64,000 nt of DNA from Negativicutes bacterium (GCA_031292035.1 JARLHX010000127.1:1-64000), one strand, 5' to 3'. Positions 1 through 8,511 are shown, numbered from the stretch's first letter. Notes: generated by a model not told the origin, from the sequence alone. Numbers and translations: made by a program.

Positions 1-570
1 ACTGATGATCCACCGCGCCTGACTGGCCGCCCTGTCTGCGCCATCCCGGTCCCGCTTGGTGATCACGTCGATGTCAGCCTTGATTTTCTCGTTAGCTTCG
101 CGGTACTTGGCGAAAAGAGCTTTGCCGCCGCCAAGTTTTGCCCGCGCTTCCTCCAGCTTGCCTTCCCGGACCAGTTTGATCTGGCTCTCAAAATAGAGAT
201 GGATCGCGTCGATGGCTGGTTTGGCCTCTTCCCGGATAATTTTGGACATTCCGGAGTGCTTGGCCAGAAAAGGCTCCAGTTCCTTCTGGGTTGTTTCAAT
301 GTCTTTTCGGCCATTATTATAAGCGCCTAGCAGGTTCTCATCCCCATTTGAGGCGATGAAAGCCCTCACGCCGGTTTCTTCATTGAGAAGATTCATAAAC
401 AAAGCTTGGGTAACGTGCTGCATCGGAATGGCGTCCTCGACGATGTAGTCGGTGGCGCTGGTCATCCGGTCCAGATTAAAAAAAGTAATGCCAAGACTAA
501 GCAGCATCATGACCAATATCGAGGCAAATCCCAGCAAAATTTTTGTGCGGACCTTTGTATTAGTGAACAT
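1..570 (-). CDS. Membrane sensor (CHASE3/4HB-type, probably a methyl-accepting chemotaxis protein), N-terminal part
   Basis: The reading frame starts at ATG 570 and runs off the left edge, so only 190 residues are visible. It opens with a short basic stretch and one hydrophobic membrane segment (about residues 11-31, rich in L, I, M). A long helical, charged extracellular region follows, with an E-E-T-G-V-R-A pattern near residue 67 as in CHASE3 and four-helix-bundle sensor domains. HAMP and signalling domains would lie beyond the edge, so chemoreceptor versus another sensor output (kinase, GGDEF) cannot be decided. The gene is preceded by a structured leader ending in a terminator hairpin 75 bases before the start, which suggests regulation by transcription attenuation. 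Confidence 0.75.
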   Translation of the reverse strand, partial: MFTNTKVRTKILLGFASILVMMLLSLGITFFNLDRMTSATDYIVEDAIPMQHVTQALFMNLLNEETGVRAFIASNGDENLLGAYNNGRKDIETTQKELEPFLAKHSGMSKIIREEAKPAIDAIHLYFESQIKLVREGKLEEARAKLGGGKALFAKYREANEKIKADIDVITKRDRDGADRAASQARWIIS

Positions 571-765
571 AGATTCTTGCCTACTTTCTGAATTAATATT
601 CTCTTCTTGTTTTGCTAGCTCTTTGTTCTTAGATAAATATAAAAAAAAAAGACTCTGACAGTCTTTTTTCGGCATGCGTATGCCGGACCGTACCCTGGCT
701 CATAGGCTCCTTCGCCTTTAACCCATGGTTTTTTGACTCTGCTCTGCGGCAGACTTGAACATTTT
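571..765 (-). ncRNA. Structured 5' leader of the sensor gene, candidate riboswitch of unassigned class
   Basis: Read on the minus strand, this leader has successive hairpins: CTGC/GCAG near 745, AACC-ATG-GGTT near 722, GGC/GCC near 710, and a perfect 6-bp CGGCAT-ACGC-ATGCCG at 685-670. The terminator-like hairpin at 669-645 comes next. A TTGACA box lies upstream (801-796 on the minus strand), but I see no good -10. The aptamer-then-terminator layout is that of a transcriptional riboswitch. I tried to match the c-di-GMP-I, c-di-GMP-II, cobalamin, Moco, TPP and ykkC consensus cores by eye and none fits well, so the class is left open. Confidence 0.4.
641..669 (-). terminator. Intrinsic terminator/attenuator between the leader and the sensor gene
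   Basis: On the minus strand AAAAAAGACT, a 5-base loop and AGTCTTTTTT form a 10-bp stem that runs into further T residues. It lies after the leader hairpins and before the start codon at 570, so it would act as an attenuator rather than end an upstream gene. Confidence 0.6.
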
Positions 766-999
766 TATTAAGTTGATTTAAATCGGTTTAAACCATGTCA
801 ACATAGATGGCAGAATAATGGAATATATTGCCGTAATTTGTCGTATTATCTATAAATGTTATTATAGAGCACTTCTTTTATGCCGTCAATGTCTCTTGGA
901 ATAATTAATATTAATTAATAATAGTCAAAGAATAAAGTAAAGGATTTCAGTACTGGAAAATCTGATAAAGGGGCTTGTACTACAATGGAATACAAAGAT

Positions 1000-1018
1000 C
1001 CGGGGCATAAAGCCCCGG
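1000..1018 (-). terminator. Probable terminator after spoVR
   Basis: CCGGGGC-ATAAA-GCCCCGG is a perfect 7-bp GC stem 17 bases past the spoVR stop. The T-rich tail on the minus strand is weak (ATCTTTG). Between here and the leader at about 765 there is only AT-rich sequence in which I see no gene. Confidence 0.55.
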
Positions 1019-1034
1019 CTTTGTTATAGACAAG

Positions 1035-2336
1035 CTACATATCCTTTACCGTTAAAATCTTATTTTCATCACAGCTGATAATCTTGCGGGAGCCGCTCAA
1101 GTCGGTAGCCAATTCGACCCTGGCGCCCCAGAGATCGACGACATGCTTGAGGGTCTCTTTAGCATAATTGAGCTCCAGTTCCCGACCGTCAAAAACATGT
1201 TCCAGCATTAGGGTGCCCTTTTCTACCGACACAGGATTGATGACCGGGACACCGCCCAAGCCGACAGAGGCGGCCAACTGGTCCCTGACCAGCTTCCAGC
1301 CGTCTTCGTCTGATATTTCTTCGATAACGATATTCTCGCCTTTTACAGCGTAGGAAAATAGATTCATTTCCTCACAGAGTTCCCGGGTGAGATACCGGCG
1401 GAGGAAGGACTGATCGCGCTCGTTGGCGCGAATGGCCATGATGGCGCTCCGGCCGCCGGAGGCCTTGGCCAGGTTTTCGAACATTTTGAAACCGACGTAA
1501 TAGGGGTTGATGCTGCGTTCATGCGGCCGCACCACCAGGTTGTGGCGCTGGAGGAACTCGATATGCATGCCCTGGGGCAGCTCAAGTTCGTGGAGGATTT
1601 TATAGTGCCAGTAGCTGGCCCAGCCCTCGTTCATGATCTTGGTTTCCATCTGTGGGATGAAATAGAGGGACTCAACCCGAACAATGTTGACAAGGTCTTG
1701 CTCCCAGCTGGTGAGTTTCCCCCGTTCCGCCAGGAAGGCCAAGAGGTCTTCCTTCAGACGGGGCGGCACCGGTTTGGGAACTTCTTCGGCCAGGTCGGCG
1801 GGCGACGGGGTAGGTATTTCGCCGTGGCGGGAAACCTGAAAGCGGAGGGCATGGGCGGCGTCGAGGATGCGTTCCACCTTGGCCGGGCCGATACTCGGAG
1901 TTTGGATATATTCCCGCACCCGGTCGGCGTGGGCTTTGAACATTTCCACAGTTAACTCGGCCCGGGTATCGCGGGTGAAGAGGCGGTTGTTCTTGAAAAA
2001 ATCGTTGTGGCCATACACGTGGGCCATGGTCAGCACTTGCAGCAGCAGGCTGTTGTCGCGCATGAGATAGGCCAGGCAGGGGTTGGAGTTGATGACCATT
2101 TCGTAGGGCAGGCCGACAAGATTATACTGGTAAAAGGTTTTTTTACGCTCGTAGGTTTTGCCGCAGCTCCAGTGGGGATAGTGCGACGGCATGCCGACAT
2201 AGGCTTCGTAGCACAACATATCTTCATAGCTGCAAATCTCAAATTCCTGGGGATAACAGGAGAGGCCTGAATGTCGGACGAGTTCTTCAATCTGTTCATT
2301 CCAGTACTTGAGGTCGGCCAGCGAATAATCAGTCAT
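1035..2336 (-). CDS. spoVR: SpoVR family protein
   Basis: This is a 433-residue protein matching SpoVR (YcgB in E. coli) along its whole length. Typical stretches are the early tryptophan/tyrosine-rich region with the MPSHYPHWSCGK segment, H-V-Y-G-H-N-D-F-F, and the mid-protein N-E-G-W-A-S-Y-W-H motif. The molecular function is unknown; in Bacillus subtilis it is linked to spore cortex formation. It is the last gene of the prkA-yhbH-spoVR trio, and its ATG at 2336 overlaps the end of yhbH by 8 bases, which indicates translational coupling. The open frame continues upstream to 2771 but only inside yhbH, so that extension is not coding. Confidence 0.95.
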   Translation of the reverse strand: MTDYSLADLKYWNEQIEELVRHSGLSCYPQEFEICSYEDMLCYEAYVGMPSHYPHWSCGKTYERKKTFYQYNLVGLPYEMVINSNPCLAYLMRDNSLLLQVLTMAHVYGHNDFFKNNRLFTRDTRAELTVEMFKAHADRVREYIQTPSIGPAKVERILDAAHALRFQVSRHGEIPTPSPADLAEEVPKPVPPRLKEDLLAFLAERGKLTSWEQDLVNIVRVESLYFIPQMETKIMNEGWASYWHYKILHELELPQGMHIEFLQRHNLVVRPHERSINPYYVGFKMFENLAKASGGRSAIMAIRANERDQSFLRRYLTRELCEEMNLFSYAVKGENIVIEEISDEDGWKLVRDQLAASVGLGGVPVINPVSVEKGTLMLEHVFDGRELELNYAKETLKHVVDLWGARVELATDLSGSRKIISCDENKILTVKDM

Positions 2337-3507
2337 CGGTGTCACCTCCGCCGGCAGAGTCTTTTTCGAGGATCCGCTTGAAGGCCGGCCAGATGTCATC
2401 TTTTTGTTCCATGGTGACAAAGACAAAGTTTTCGTGCTTGATGTTTTTGCCGTATTCCCTGCCGATGGTGCTGCCCCAGCCGCGATCGGTGGTGATTTCG
2501 CCGTAGCCGAACAGGTTGGCAAGCTGACAGAGTTCCTGGGCAAGAGAAATTGCTTTGGGATTGTCTTCATACCAGTTGTCGCCGTCGGAGCAGTGAAAGG
2601 CATAGATGTTCCAGAAGGTGGGGTTGTAACGTTGCTCGATAATCTCCAGCGCTTTGGCGTAGCCACTGGAAATATAGGTGCCGCCTGACTCGCCGCGATG
2701 GAAAAAATCCTGTTCACTGACCTCTTTGGCTTCGGTGGAGTGGGCGATAAAGACGACTTCAACATTTTCATACTTATAACGGACGAATTGGTAGAGCAGG
2801 AAATAAAAGCTGCGGGCCAGGTATTTTTTGGTCTGGTCCATTGAGCCCGAGGTGTCCATGATGCAGATGACCACCGCGCTAGAGTGGCGGCGGATATCTT
2901 CTTTGATCCGGAAATAGCGCAGGTCTTCTTCGCGGAAGGGAATCCTGTCGGCCGGTATGATTTGGACGGCGGCCTCCTCGCGTTTGGCGCCTTGTGCCCG
3001 TTTTACCTTTTCCACCACCGACCGTTTTTTGTCCAACCGGGGTGGGATGCCTTTGCGTTGATGGCCGGAGCGTTTGCATTTGCGCTCTGATTCGATGAGG
3101 GCGAATTTTTTGCGTTGCATATCCGGCAGGTTGAGATCGTCAAAAAGATAGTTAATCAGTTCTTCCAGCGTGATTTCGGTCTCATAGATATCTTCGCCGG
3201 GATCACTGCCAGCCTGACCGTTGCCTTGCTGCTGGTCGCCCGTTTTGCCGATGACCTGGCCGCGTTTTTCCTGGCCGTCGCCGGAGGCGGTGCCGCCGCT
3301 GTTTTTGCCATAGATGAACTGGTATTCTTTAATGCCCTTGATCGGGATTTTGATTTTTTTGTCTTTACTCTGACCGATGATGCTTTCCTCGGCGACAATG
3401 TCGCCGAGATTTTTCTTGATCGCGTCCTCCACCAGTTGCCGGTGGCGTTTGCGGTCCCAGACCGAGCGGTCAGAATGGCTGGTGCCGCCGTCTTTAAAGA
3501 TGCCCAT
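2329..3507 (-). CDS. yhbH: YhbH/YeaH family (DUF444) sporulation/stress protein with a von Willebrand A domain
   Basis: The protein has 392 residues. The N-terminal half is charged and Gly/Gln-rich (about 65-105, probably disordered). The C-terminal half is a VWA-like domain with the metal-site motif D-T-S-G-S at residues 218-222. This is the DUF444 family, which accompanies the PrkA kinase and SpoVR in many bacteria; in E. coli the equivalents are yeaG-yeaH with ycgB. The biochemical role is unsettled. The start at 3507 has an AGAGGTG box upstream. It sits 15 bases after prkA and overlaps spoVR, so the three are very probably one operon. Confidence 0.93.
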   Translation of the reverse strand: MGIFKDGGTSHSDRSVWDRKRHRQLVEDAIKKNLGDIVAEESIIGQSKDKKIKIPIKGIKEYQFIYGKNSGGTASGDGQEKRGQVIGKTGDQQQGNGQAGSDPGEDIYETEITLEELINYLFDDLNLPDMQRKKFALIESERKCKRSGHQRKGIPPRLDKKRSVVEKVKRAQGAKREEAAVQIIPADRIPFREEDLRYFRIKEDIRRHSSAVVICIMDTSGSMDQTKKYLARSFYFLLYQFVRYKYENVEVVFIAHSTEAKEVSEQDFFHRGESGGTYISSGYAKALEIIEQRYNPTFWNIYAFHCSDGDNWYEDNPKAISLAQELCQLANLFGYGEITTDRGWGSTIGREYGKNIKHENFVFVTMEQKDDIWPAFKRILEKDSAGGGDTDD

Positions 3508-3522
3508 TCCTATTTTTCACCT

Positions 3523-5448
3523 CTAGTCTTTCCAGAGGTTATTGGCGGCGTATTTTAAGATGACGTTGCAGCAGTGGTCGCAATAGCCGTTACGCTTCAT
3601 TTCTTCCACCATCACGTCGTACTTTGTATCCTGTTCCTTGTCGCGAACCCGCGCCTTAGTCACGATGCGGGACAGCTCTTTTACCGAAGTGGTCAGTTTC
3701 TTTTCGATGGCTTCCTTCAGCGGTTCGTAGCAGCGGTAGTCGACAACGGCGCCGCTGCGGAGGACCGAGAACATATAGGCGGTGACATCCTGGCGGAAGC
3801 CGCGGGCTGCCGTACCGGTGATACCGATCTGCTCTTCGATGGACTGGAGAAACTTGATGTCAGGCTCCAGTTCCTCGCCGGTGTTGGTATCCTTGATTTT
3901 GCGGGCGTTGATGAAGGCCTCGGCATGGTCAAGGTAGTTGTTGAACAAGCTTTCGGCCTGCTCCTTATAACCATGAATAAAAGCCCGGGTGACTTCTTTT
4001 TCCAGGATTTTGTTAAATTCTTTTTTGATGGTGTCCTGAAGAAAGCTGAGGTAGCGCTTTTTATCATCGTCACCGATGGTGAGCTCTTTGGTGGCCCGAA
4101 CCAATGTTTCGAGCACGGCGATGGGGTTGATGCAGTTGTTCTCCGATTCGGAAAGGGCGGTATCGAGAACTTTCATGATGAACCGGGTGGAGATGCCAGT
4201 CATGCCTTCCCGCTGCGCTTCTTCGCGCAGTTCGAAGATGTCGATTTTCTTGGTGGCGCCCTTCTCGACGATTTCTTCACCGTTGTATATCTTGAGCTTG
4301 GTCAGCGGATCGACCTTGGTTGACGGAGCCAGACGGGTGAGAACCGCGAACATGGAAGCCAGTTGGATGGTGTGAGGAGCGATATGGGCGTCAAAACTGC
4401 TGTTCTTCAGAAGCTTTTGATAGATCTTGACTTCTTCCTCTAGTTCCAGGCAGTAGGGTACTTCGACTTTGACGATCCGGTCGAGGATGGCCTCGTTGGT
4501 GTGGTCGGACTTGAATTTATTCCATTCGGCTTCGTTGGAATGGGCCAGAATAATACCGTCAAAATAAATCATCGCGCCCTTGCCTGGCGAGGGGATGGAC
4601 TTTTCTTGGGTGGCGGTGATCATGGTATGGAGGTATTCGACGTCGTTTTTGAAGACTTCGATGAATTCGACAATTCCCCGGTTGCCGACGTTGAAAGCGC
4701 CGTTAAGCGACAGGACCCGCGGATCATCTTCGGGATAAAGATCTATTTTCGAGATGTCCACCGAGCCGGACAGCACCGAGGTATCCTGGTTGTTGGGGTC
4801 GACCGGCGGTACAACGCCGATACCTTTACGGGAGCGGATGGAAAACTCGCTGGTGGTCACAGGATAGTGCTCAAATTGGCCGCCGTGATCGTTTTTCAGG
4901 CGGTACCGGCAGATGGGGCAAAGATCGCCTTCGATTTTTATGCCAAGCATGGTTTCGAACTGGGGGCGGAGATGCTTGGGGATAAGGTGCAGCGGCTCTT
5001 CCCGCATCGGGCAGTCCTTGATTACATATATCGGCGGGTTCATTTCCAGGGCCTTTTTCAGAGCTTCCATCAAGGAAGATTTTCCGGCACCTACCGGGCC
5101 GACCAGGTATAGAACCTGGCGGGACTCTTCCCCTTTCATGGCTGCGGCGTGAAAATAGCGGACAATTTTCATGATGCTTTTGTCAATGCCGAAAAAGTCC
5201 TTGAAAAAAGAGTAGCGTTTCAGTGTTTCGTTGCCATAAATTCGTTTCAGACGGGGATGTTCCTCGGTGCTGATGCTTTCGATGCCGCGATCGGTCAGCA
5301 GTTCATGCATCCGCTGATGAGCCAGCATGGCCACTTTGGGGTTCTCCTTCACAATTTCCAGGTAGTCGAGGAGAGTCCCGGAAAAGTGTTGATGTTTGCG
5401 TTCATCCCGGTCATTTTTGATTAAACTTTCAAAGTCGATTCTGGTCAC
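3523..5448 (-). CDS. prkA: PrkA family serine protein kinase / AAA+ ATPase
   Basis: This is a 641-residue PrkA protein. It has the N-terminal PrkA AAA domain with Walker A G-P-V-G-A-G-K-S-S at about residues 117-125, and a C-terminal domain distantly related to protein kinases. Two Cys pairs (C-P-I-C in the AAA region and C-D-H-C near the C terminus) may bind metal. Start choice: the frame also has an ATG at 5478, but the ideal box AAAGGAGG lies inside that stretch, 7 bases before GTG 5448, so GTG is almost certainly the start. PrkA is induced in sporulation and stress and both kinase and AAA protease-like activities have been reported. It heads the prkA-yhbH-spoVR operon. Confidence 0.95.
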   Translation of the reverse strand: MTRIDFESLIKNDRDERKHQHFSGTLLDYLEIVKENPKVAMLAHQRMHELLTDRGIESISTEEHPRLKRIYGNETLKRYSFFKDFFGIDKSIMKIVRYFHAAAMKGEESRQVLYLVGPVGAGKSSLMEALKKALEMNPPIYVIKDCPMREEPLHLIPKHLRPQFETMLGIKIEGDLCPICRYRLKNDHGGQFEHYPVTTSEFSIRSRKGIGVVPPVDPNNQDTSVLSGSVDISKIDLYPEDDPRVLSLNGAFNVGNRGIVEFIEVFKNDVEYLHTMITATQEKSIPSPGKGAMIYFDGIILAHSNEAEWNKFKSDHTNEAILDRIVKVEVPYCLELEEEVKIYQKLLKNSSFDAHIAPHTIQLASMFAVLTRLAPSTKVDPLTKLKIYNGEEIVEKGATKKIDIFELREEAQREGMTGISTRFIMKVLDTALSESENNCINPIAVLETLVRATKELTIGDDDKKRYLSFLQDTIKKEFNKILEKEVTRAFIHGYKEQAESLFNNYLDHAEAFINARKIKDTNTGEELEPDIKFLQSIEEQIGITGTAARGFRQDVTAYMFSVLRSGAVVDYRCYEPLKEAIEKKLTTSVKELSRIVTKARVRDKEQDTKYDVMVEEMKRNGYCDHCCNVILKYAANNLWKD

Positions 5449-5838
5449 CGAAAACCCTCCTTTAATGGGCGCGTTCATTCGCTGTCGCTGCCACTTTTCC
5501 TGTAAAGGCTGACTTTGAGAAAGGTTGGTAGCTTTTCGGCACCGTTTTAACTGTATTCATAATAAGGAACAAAGATGTAGATTAATTCAACTCTAGCAAA
5601 AATGGAGTTTATTGTCTAAAGGATAATAGTGGAAGGGAAGGCATTTATGGTAACTTTGCAGGGCTGTGCACAGTTGGTTGGGGGAGAGGATTTGCGTGGC
5701 GGACAGGGAATGACTGTAAATAAGCCAGTGTCATAATAGTTTATGAAGGAAGGCGTCATTTTGGCCACGGGTCCCGGGCGACCGCAGCGCATTTTGGTCA
5801 AAGGCGGAGCCCGCAGGCCTTTAAACGGAGGAAATATT
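5449..5838. other. Intergenic region between divergent prkA and the SGNH hydrolase gene
   Basis: This is about 390 bases without a convincing gene. It holds the prkA ribosome site, a candidate minus-strand promoter (separate entry) and, toward the right, a GC-rich leader (about 5760-5825) with several short inverted segments before the AACGGAGG box of the next gene. I cannot assign that leader to an RNA family. Confidence 0.5.
5590..5618 (-). promoter_or_regulatory. Candidate promoter of the prkA operon
   Basis: On the minus strand TAGACA (5618-5613), a 17-base spacer and TAGAGT (5595-5590) resemble a sigma-A promoter with 5/6 and 4/6 matches. Family knowledge would also allow a sporulation sigma factor here, but I see no clear match to one. 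Confidence 0.3.
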
Positions 5839-6396
5839 ATGATAGACAAAAAAAAAATTATGGTTGCCATCGGGGATTCGCTGACCTATGGTTTTCCCTT
5901 CTCACCCAGTGACTCCTGGTTTGAGCTGGCCGTCCAGCAGCCCGGCTGGAAGCTGATAAATCAGGGGGTCTGTGGGGAAACGACCGGCGATATGCTGCAA
6001 CGCTTTGAGGAGGATGTTCTGGCGGTAATGCCGGCCCGGGTTATTATCATGGGCGGTACTAACGACGCGGCGCTGGCGATTTCGGCTGCCCAGGTAGCCG
6101 AAAATATTGCGGCTATGCTAAAAATGGCGACTGACAATGCTATTATGCCGCTGATCGGCCTGCCGCCACCGATCGACTATCCAGCCGAGGAGGCGCTATT
6201 GGCCGAGTATCGACAGAGAATGCGCGCCCTGGCTGAGGCCAATCGGGTTGGGGTGATCGATTTTTACACAGCGATGACCGGTCAGGCCGGAGGTGGTTTT
6301 CGTGCTGACCTATATTGCGACGATGCTCATCCCAATCAGGCGGGATACCGGGTCATGGCTGAGGCGGCGAGGCTGGTGTTGGCGAACCTTTTATAA
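5839..6396 (+). CDS. SGNH/GDSL-family hydrolase (TesA-like esterase/lipase)
   Basis: The protein has 185 residues. Block I is G-D-S-L-T-Y-G near the N terminus with the nucleophilic Ser, block III is G-G-T-N-D, and block V is D-D-A-H-P-N-Q-A-G-Y with the catalytic Asp-His. There is no signal peptide, so it is probably cytoplasmic; the usual activity is ester or thioester hydrolysis, with the substrate unknown. The frame is open from 5743, but ATG 5839 follows a good GGAGG box and starts directly before the first beta strand, so it is preferred. No operon partner is apparent. Confidence 0.9.
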   Translation: MIDKKKIMVAIGDSLTYGFPFSPSDSWFELAVQQPGWKLINQGVCGETTGDMLQRFEEDVLAVMPARVIIMGGTNDAALAISAAQVAENIAAMLKMATDNAIMPLIGLPPPIDYPAEEALLAEYRQRMRALAEANRVGVIDFYTAMTGQAGGGFRADLYCDDAHPNQAGYRVMAEAARLVLANLL

Positions 6397-6452
6397 TTCA
6401 GGGCAGTTGCCTAAAATCAAATTGTGGTAAAATATGTTAAAAATTCCTATGT

Positions 6453-6471
6453 GTAGCAGGATTTTGGCTAA
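6453..6471 (+). promoter_or_regulatory. GCAGGATTTT-type intergenic element upstream of the diguanylate cyclase
   Basis: TAGCAGGATTTTGGCTAA lies 50 bases before the start. Its first 13 bases recur exactly at 42043 upstream of the molybdenum hydroxylase genes. The ends TAGC/GGCTA make it an imperfect palindrome. Function unknown; a protein-binding site is one possibility. Confidence 0.3.
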
Positions 6472-6521
6472 ATTCCACGAATATACATTCACACACGACA
6501 GGTACTGGTATAAGGTGTTGA

Positions 6522-7448
6522 ATGTCAATGGAACGGCACACTCCGGGCAACGATGACAATGATCATGAGGCGAGGGCGCTCAGGAAAAGTGAAGAACGGT
6601 TCCGGCTTGTTTTTGAACACGCGCCGATCGGGATGCTGATCTCCGATCTCAAGGGACGATTTACCAGGGTAAATACGGCCATGGCCGACCTTTTGGGCTA
6701 TTCGGTCAACCAACTTGTAACAATGGGATTCGCTGAGATCACCCATCCTGAAGACCTTAACAAGGACATTTCCTTGGTAAGCGAGCTGTTGCGCGGCAAA
6801 AAGCCGCGATTTGCTATGGAAAAGCGCTATGTACGCGGTGACGGTGCCATTCTTCATATTATGTTGCATGGTTCGTTTGTTTACGACGGCCGTCGTCCAG
6901 CCTGTTTTATCGGCCAGATCGTCGATATCACAGCACGCAAGCAGCACGAACAAACTATGCTGCATATCGCCTATCACGACCAGCTCACCGGACTGCCCAA
7001 CCGGATGCTGTTTCGGGACAAGTTGACGCAGGTACTCGCTGAGGGGAAAGACAAGCGGCAAATGCTGGCAGTCATCTTTCTCGATCTCGACCGATTCAAG
7101 ATTATTAATGATACCCTGGGGCATATGATGGGGGATCAGGCGCTGGTGCTGATCGCCGACCGGCTTGCCGGAGCGGTGCGGGCCTCTGATGTGGTGGCAC
7201 GGCTGGGTGGGGACGAGTTTACCGTCATGTTGCCGAATATCAAGCAAGAACAGGATGTATACAGGGTTTTGCCTAAAATCATCGAGGCGCTGGAAGAGCC
7301 GCTCAGGATCAACGGTAAGGAGTTTGCGGTCAGCGCCAGTATGGGGATCGCCCTTTACCCCCGGGATGGGCAGGATGTTGACACCCTGCTCCAAGTCGCC
7401 GACCAAGCCATGTACTCATCTAAATCCCGTAAGGGAATCAATGATTGA
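6522..7448 (+). CDS. PAS-GGDEF diguanylate cyclase
   Basis: The protein has 308 residues. A PAS domain with its PAC part covers about residues 22-140. A GGDEF domain covers about 145-305 with an intact G-G-D-E-F at 229-233 and an R-A-S-D inhibitory I-site exactly five residues upstream. It should therefore make cyclic di-GMP and be feedback-inhibited. No membrane segment is seen, so the PAS domain would sense a cytoplasmic cue; which cofactor it binds cannot be read from the sequence. It is monocistronic, with an AAGGTG box before ATG 6522 and a strong terminator right after the stop. Confidence 0.93.
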   Translation: MSMERHTPGNDDNDHEARALRKSEERFRLVFEHAPIGMLISDLKGRFTRVNTAMADLLGYSVNQLVTMGFAEITHPEDLNKDISLVSELLRGKKPRFAMEKRYVRGDGAILHIMLHGSFVYDGRRPACFIGQIVDITARKQHEQTMLHIAYHDQLTGLPNRMLFRDKLTQVLAEGKDKRQMLAVIFLDLDRFKIINDTLGHMMGDQALVLIADRLAGAVRASDVVARLGGDEFTVMLPNIKQEQDVYRVLPKIIEALEEPLRINGKEFAVSASMGIALYPRDGQDVDTLLQVADQAMYSSKSRKGIND

Positions 7449-7454
7449 TCAGAC

Positions 7455-7484
7455 AAAAAAGGCGCTCTGTTGAGCGCCTTTTTT
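7455..7484. terminator. Bidirectional terminator between the diguanylate cyclase and cupin genes
   Basis: AAAAAAGGCGCTC-TGTT-GAGCGCCTTTTTT is a perfect stem with A and T runs on both sides. It lies between two converging genes and could serve both. Confidence 0.9.
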
Positions 7485-7516
7485 CTTTACTGCTGCCATT
7501 ACAGGAATCAATCCAG

Positions 7517-7855
7517 CTATTTTTTGACCAAAATCAACAGCATTTTGAAATTTTCCACTGCTTCCACGCCGTGGGGAATGTCAGCCGGCATGACCACCGC
7601 CTGGCCGGCTCCGGCCTGGATGGGTGTTTCGCCAACCGTGATTTCGGCCCTGCCGTCCAGGACATATACCATGGCGTCGCCTGGCGCCGAATGGGTGCTG
7701 ACTCCTTCGCCTTGGGCGAAAGCGAATAAAGTCATGCTCAGGGCGTCATTCTGCACTAAGGTCAGACTGACGATTTTCCCTGGCTGATAGTCGACCAATC
7801 CTGCGAAATCCAGCGCCTGACTGAAGGCGATATTTTTGATGAACTTTTTATCCAT
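7517..7855 (-). CDS. Small cupin-domain protein
   Basis: This 112-residue protein is a single cupin_2 barrel. Motif 1 includes H-S-A-P-G-D-A followed by the Y-V-L-D-G-R-A-E turn, and motif 2 is P-A-D-I-P-H-G-V-E. A metal-binding His set appears partly present (H in each motif). The usual roles range from metal-dependent isomerase or dioxygenase to ligand sensing, and nothing here narrows it. An AAGGAGG box lies 8 bases before ATG 7855. It stands alone between two terminators. Confidence 0.85.
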   Translation of the reverse strand: MDKKFIKNIAFSQALDFAGLVDYQPGKIVSLTLVQNDALSMTLFAFAQGEGVSTHSAPGDAMVYVLDGRAEITVGETPIQAGAGQAVVMPADIPHGVEAVENFKMLLILVKK

Positions 7856-7950
7856 GATTGTGACCTCCTTACCATCTTTGATCTCAGTATAATGCTATTA
7901 TTTACCGGATGCAGTGACGCCAATCACATGCTCTCTTGGCAAATAAAAAA

Positions 7951-7972
7951 ACAGGCGGGTTTTTCCGCCTGC
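7951..7972 (-). terminator. Terminator after the unknown gene at 7978-8511
   Basis: AGGCGG-GTTTTT-CCGCCT forms the stem and the minus strand continues into TTTTTTT, directly after the stop of the gene to its right. Confidence 0.8.
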
Positions 7973-7977
7973 TGTTT

Positions 7978-8511
7978 TTAGGATGGTTCGGCGATCTTTT
8001 TCTGTTCTTCAAGAACCGATTCGAGGAGTTTATATAACAGGTATTTTTCCTGCGGCTTCAGATCGGGATTTTTTAGCTGGGTGACAAGATAGTTTACCTT
8101 TTCCCGGTATTCGTGGGGCAGCGATTCGAAGATGCCGGGAAGGTTGCCCAAAACCAAAGCCGCTTTGTGGCCGTGCATTTTTTCATATATTTCTACTTCC
8201 AAAAAAAGTCGCTCGAAGATGATTTGATTGATCATATCCTGGACTTGTATCACGACATTTTGCACTCCTCTTTCCAATGCCTGCGAGAAGGTTTTTGTTT
8301 GCGCAGGTGATAGTGGCGGCAGCGGGAGGTCGAATTCAGGACTGAATGTTTTGTAAGTGTATTTTTTTATAAAAGTTTTCATTCGCTCGGCTACATGCTC
8401 CACCAACTGATTGTCGCCGGTCAACTCGGCGAGATATACCCGCAGTTTTTTGTCGATGGTGGTCAGACTGACTTCGGTTTGGGTGGGAAAAGGGATTATT
8501 TTTGCCGTCAA
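7978..8511 (-). CDS. Protein of unknown function, helical, 177 residues
   Basis: I do not recognise the family. The start is TTG 8511, supported by an AGGAGG box 7 bases away. The protein has no membrane segment or signal peptide. It is rich in charged and leucine-containing helices, with a Pro-rich turn (L-P-L-P-P-L-S-P) near residue 63 and a Lys/Glu-rich C terminus. It has its own terminator and no functional neighbours, so context gives no role. Coding is supported by the start signal, length and codon pattern. Confidence 0.75.
   Translation of the reverse strand: MTAKIIPFPTQTEVSLTTIDKKLRVYLAELTGDNQLVEHVAERMKTFIKKYTYKTFSPEFDLPLPPLSPAQTKTFSQALERGVQNVVIQVQDMINQIIFERLFLEVEIYEKMHGHKAALVLGNLPGIFESLPHEYREKVNYLVTQLKNPDLKPQEKYLLYKLLESVLEEQKKIAEPS

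Noticed and set aside
640..765. Cyclic di-GMP-I (GEMM) riboswitch before the sensor gene
   Set aside because: The order of hairpins is suggestive, but the conserved GGGACGCAAAGCC core and receptor are absent, so it is reported only as an unassigned leader.
2337..2771. N-terminal extension of the spoVR reading frame
   Set aside because: It lies wholly inside yhbH in another phase, has low-complexity Ser/Thr/Pro composition and no ribosome site. SpoVR proteins begin at the chosen ATG.
6525..7406. 293-residue minus-strand frame opposite the PAS-GGDEF gene
   Set aside because: It is a shadow of the real gene; there is no start signal and no domain.
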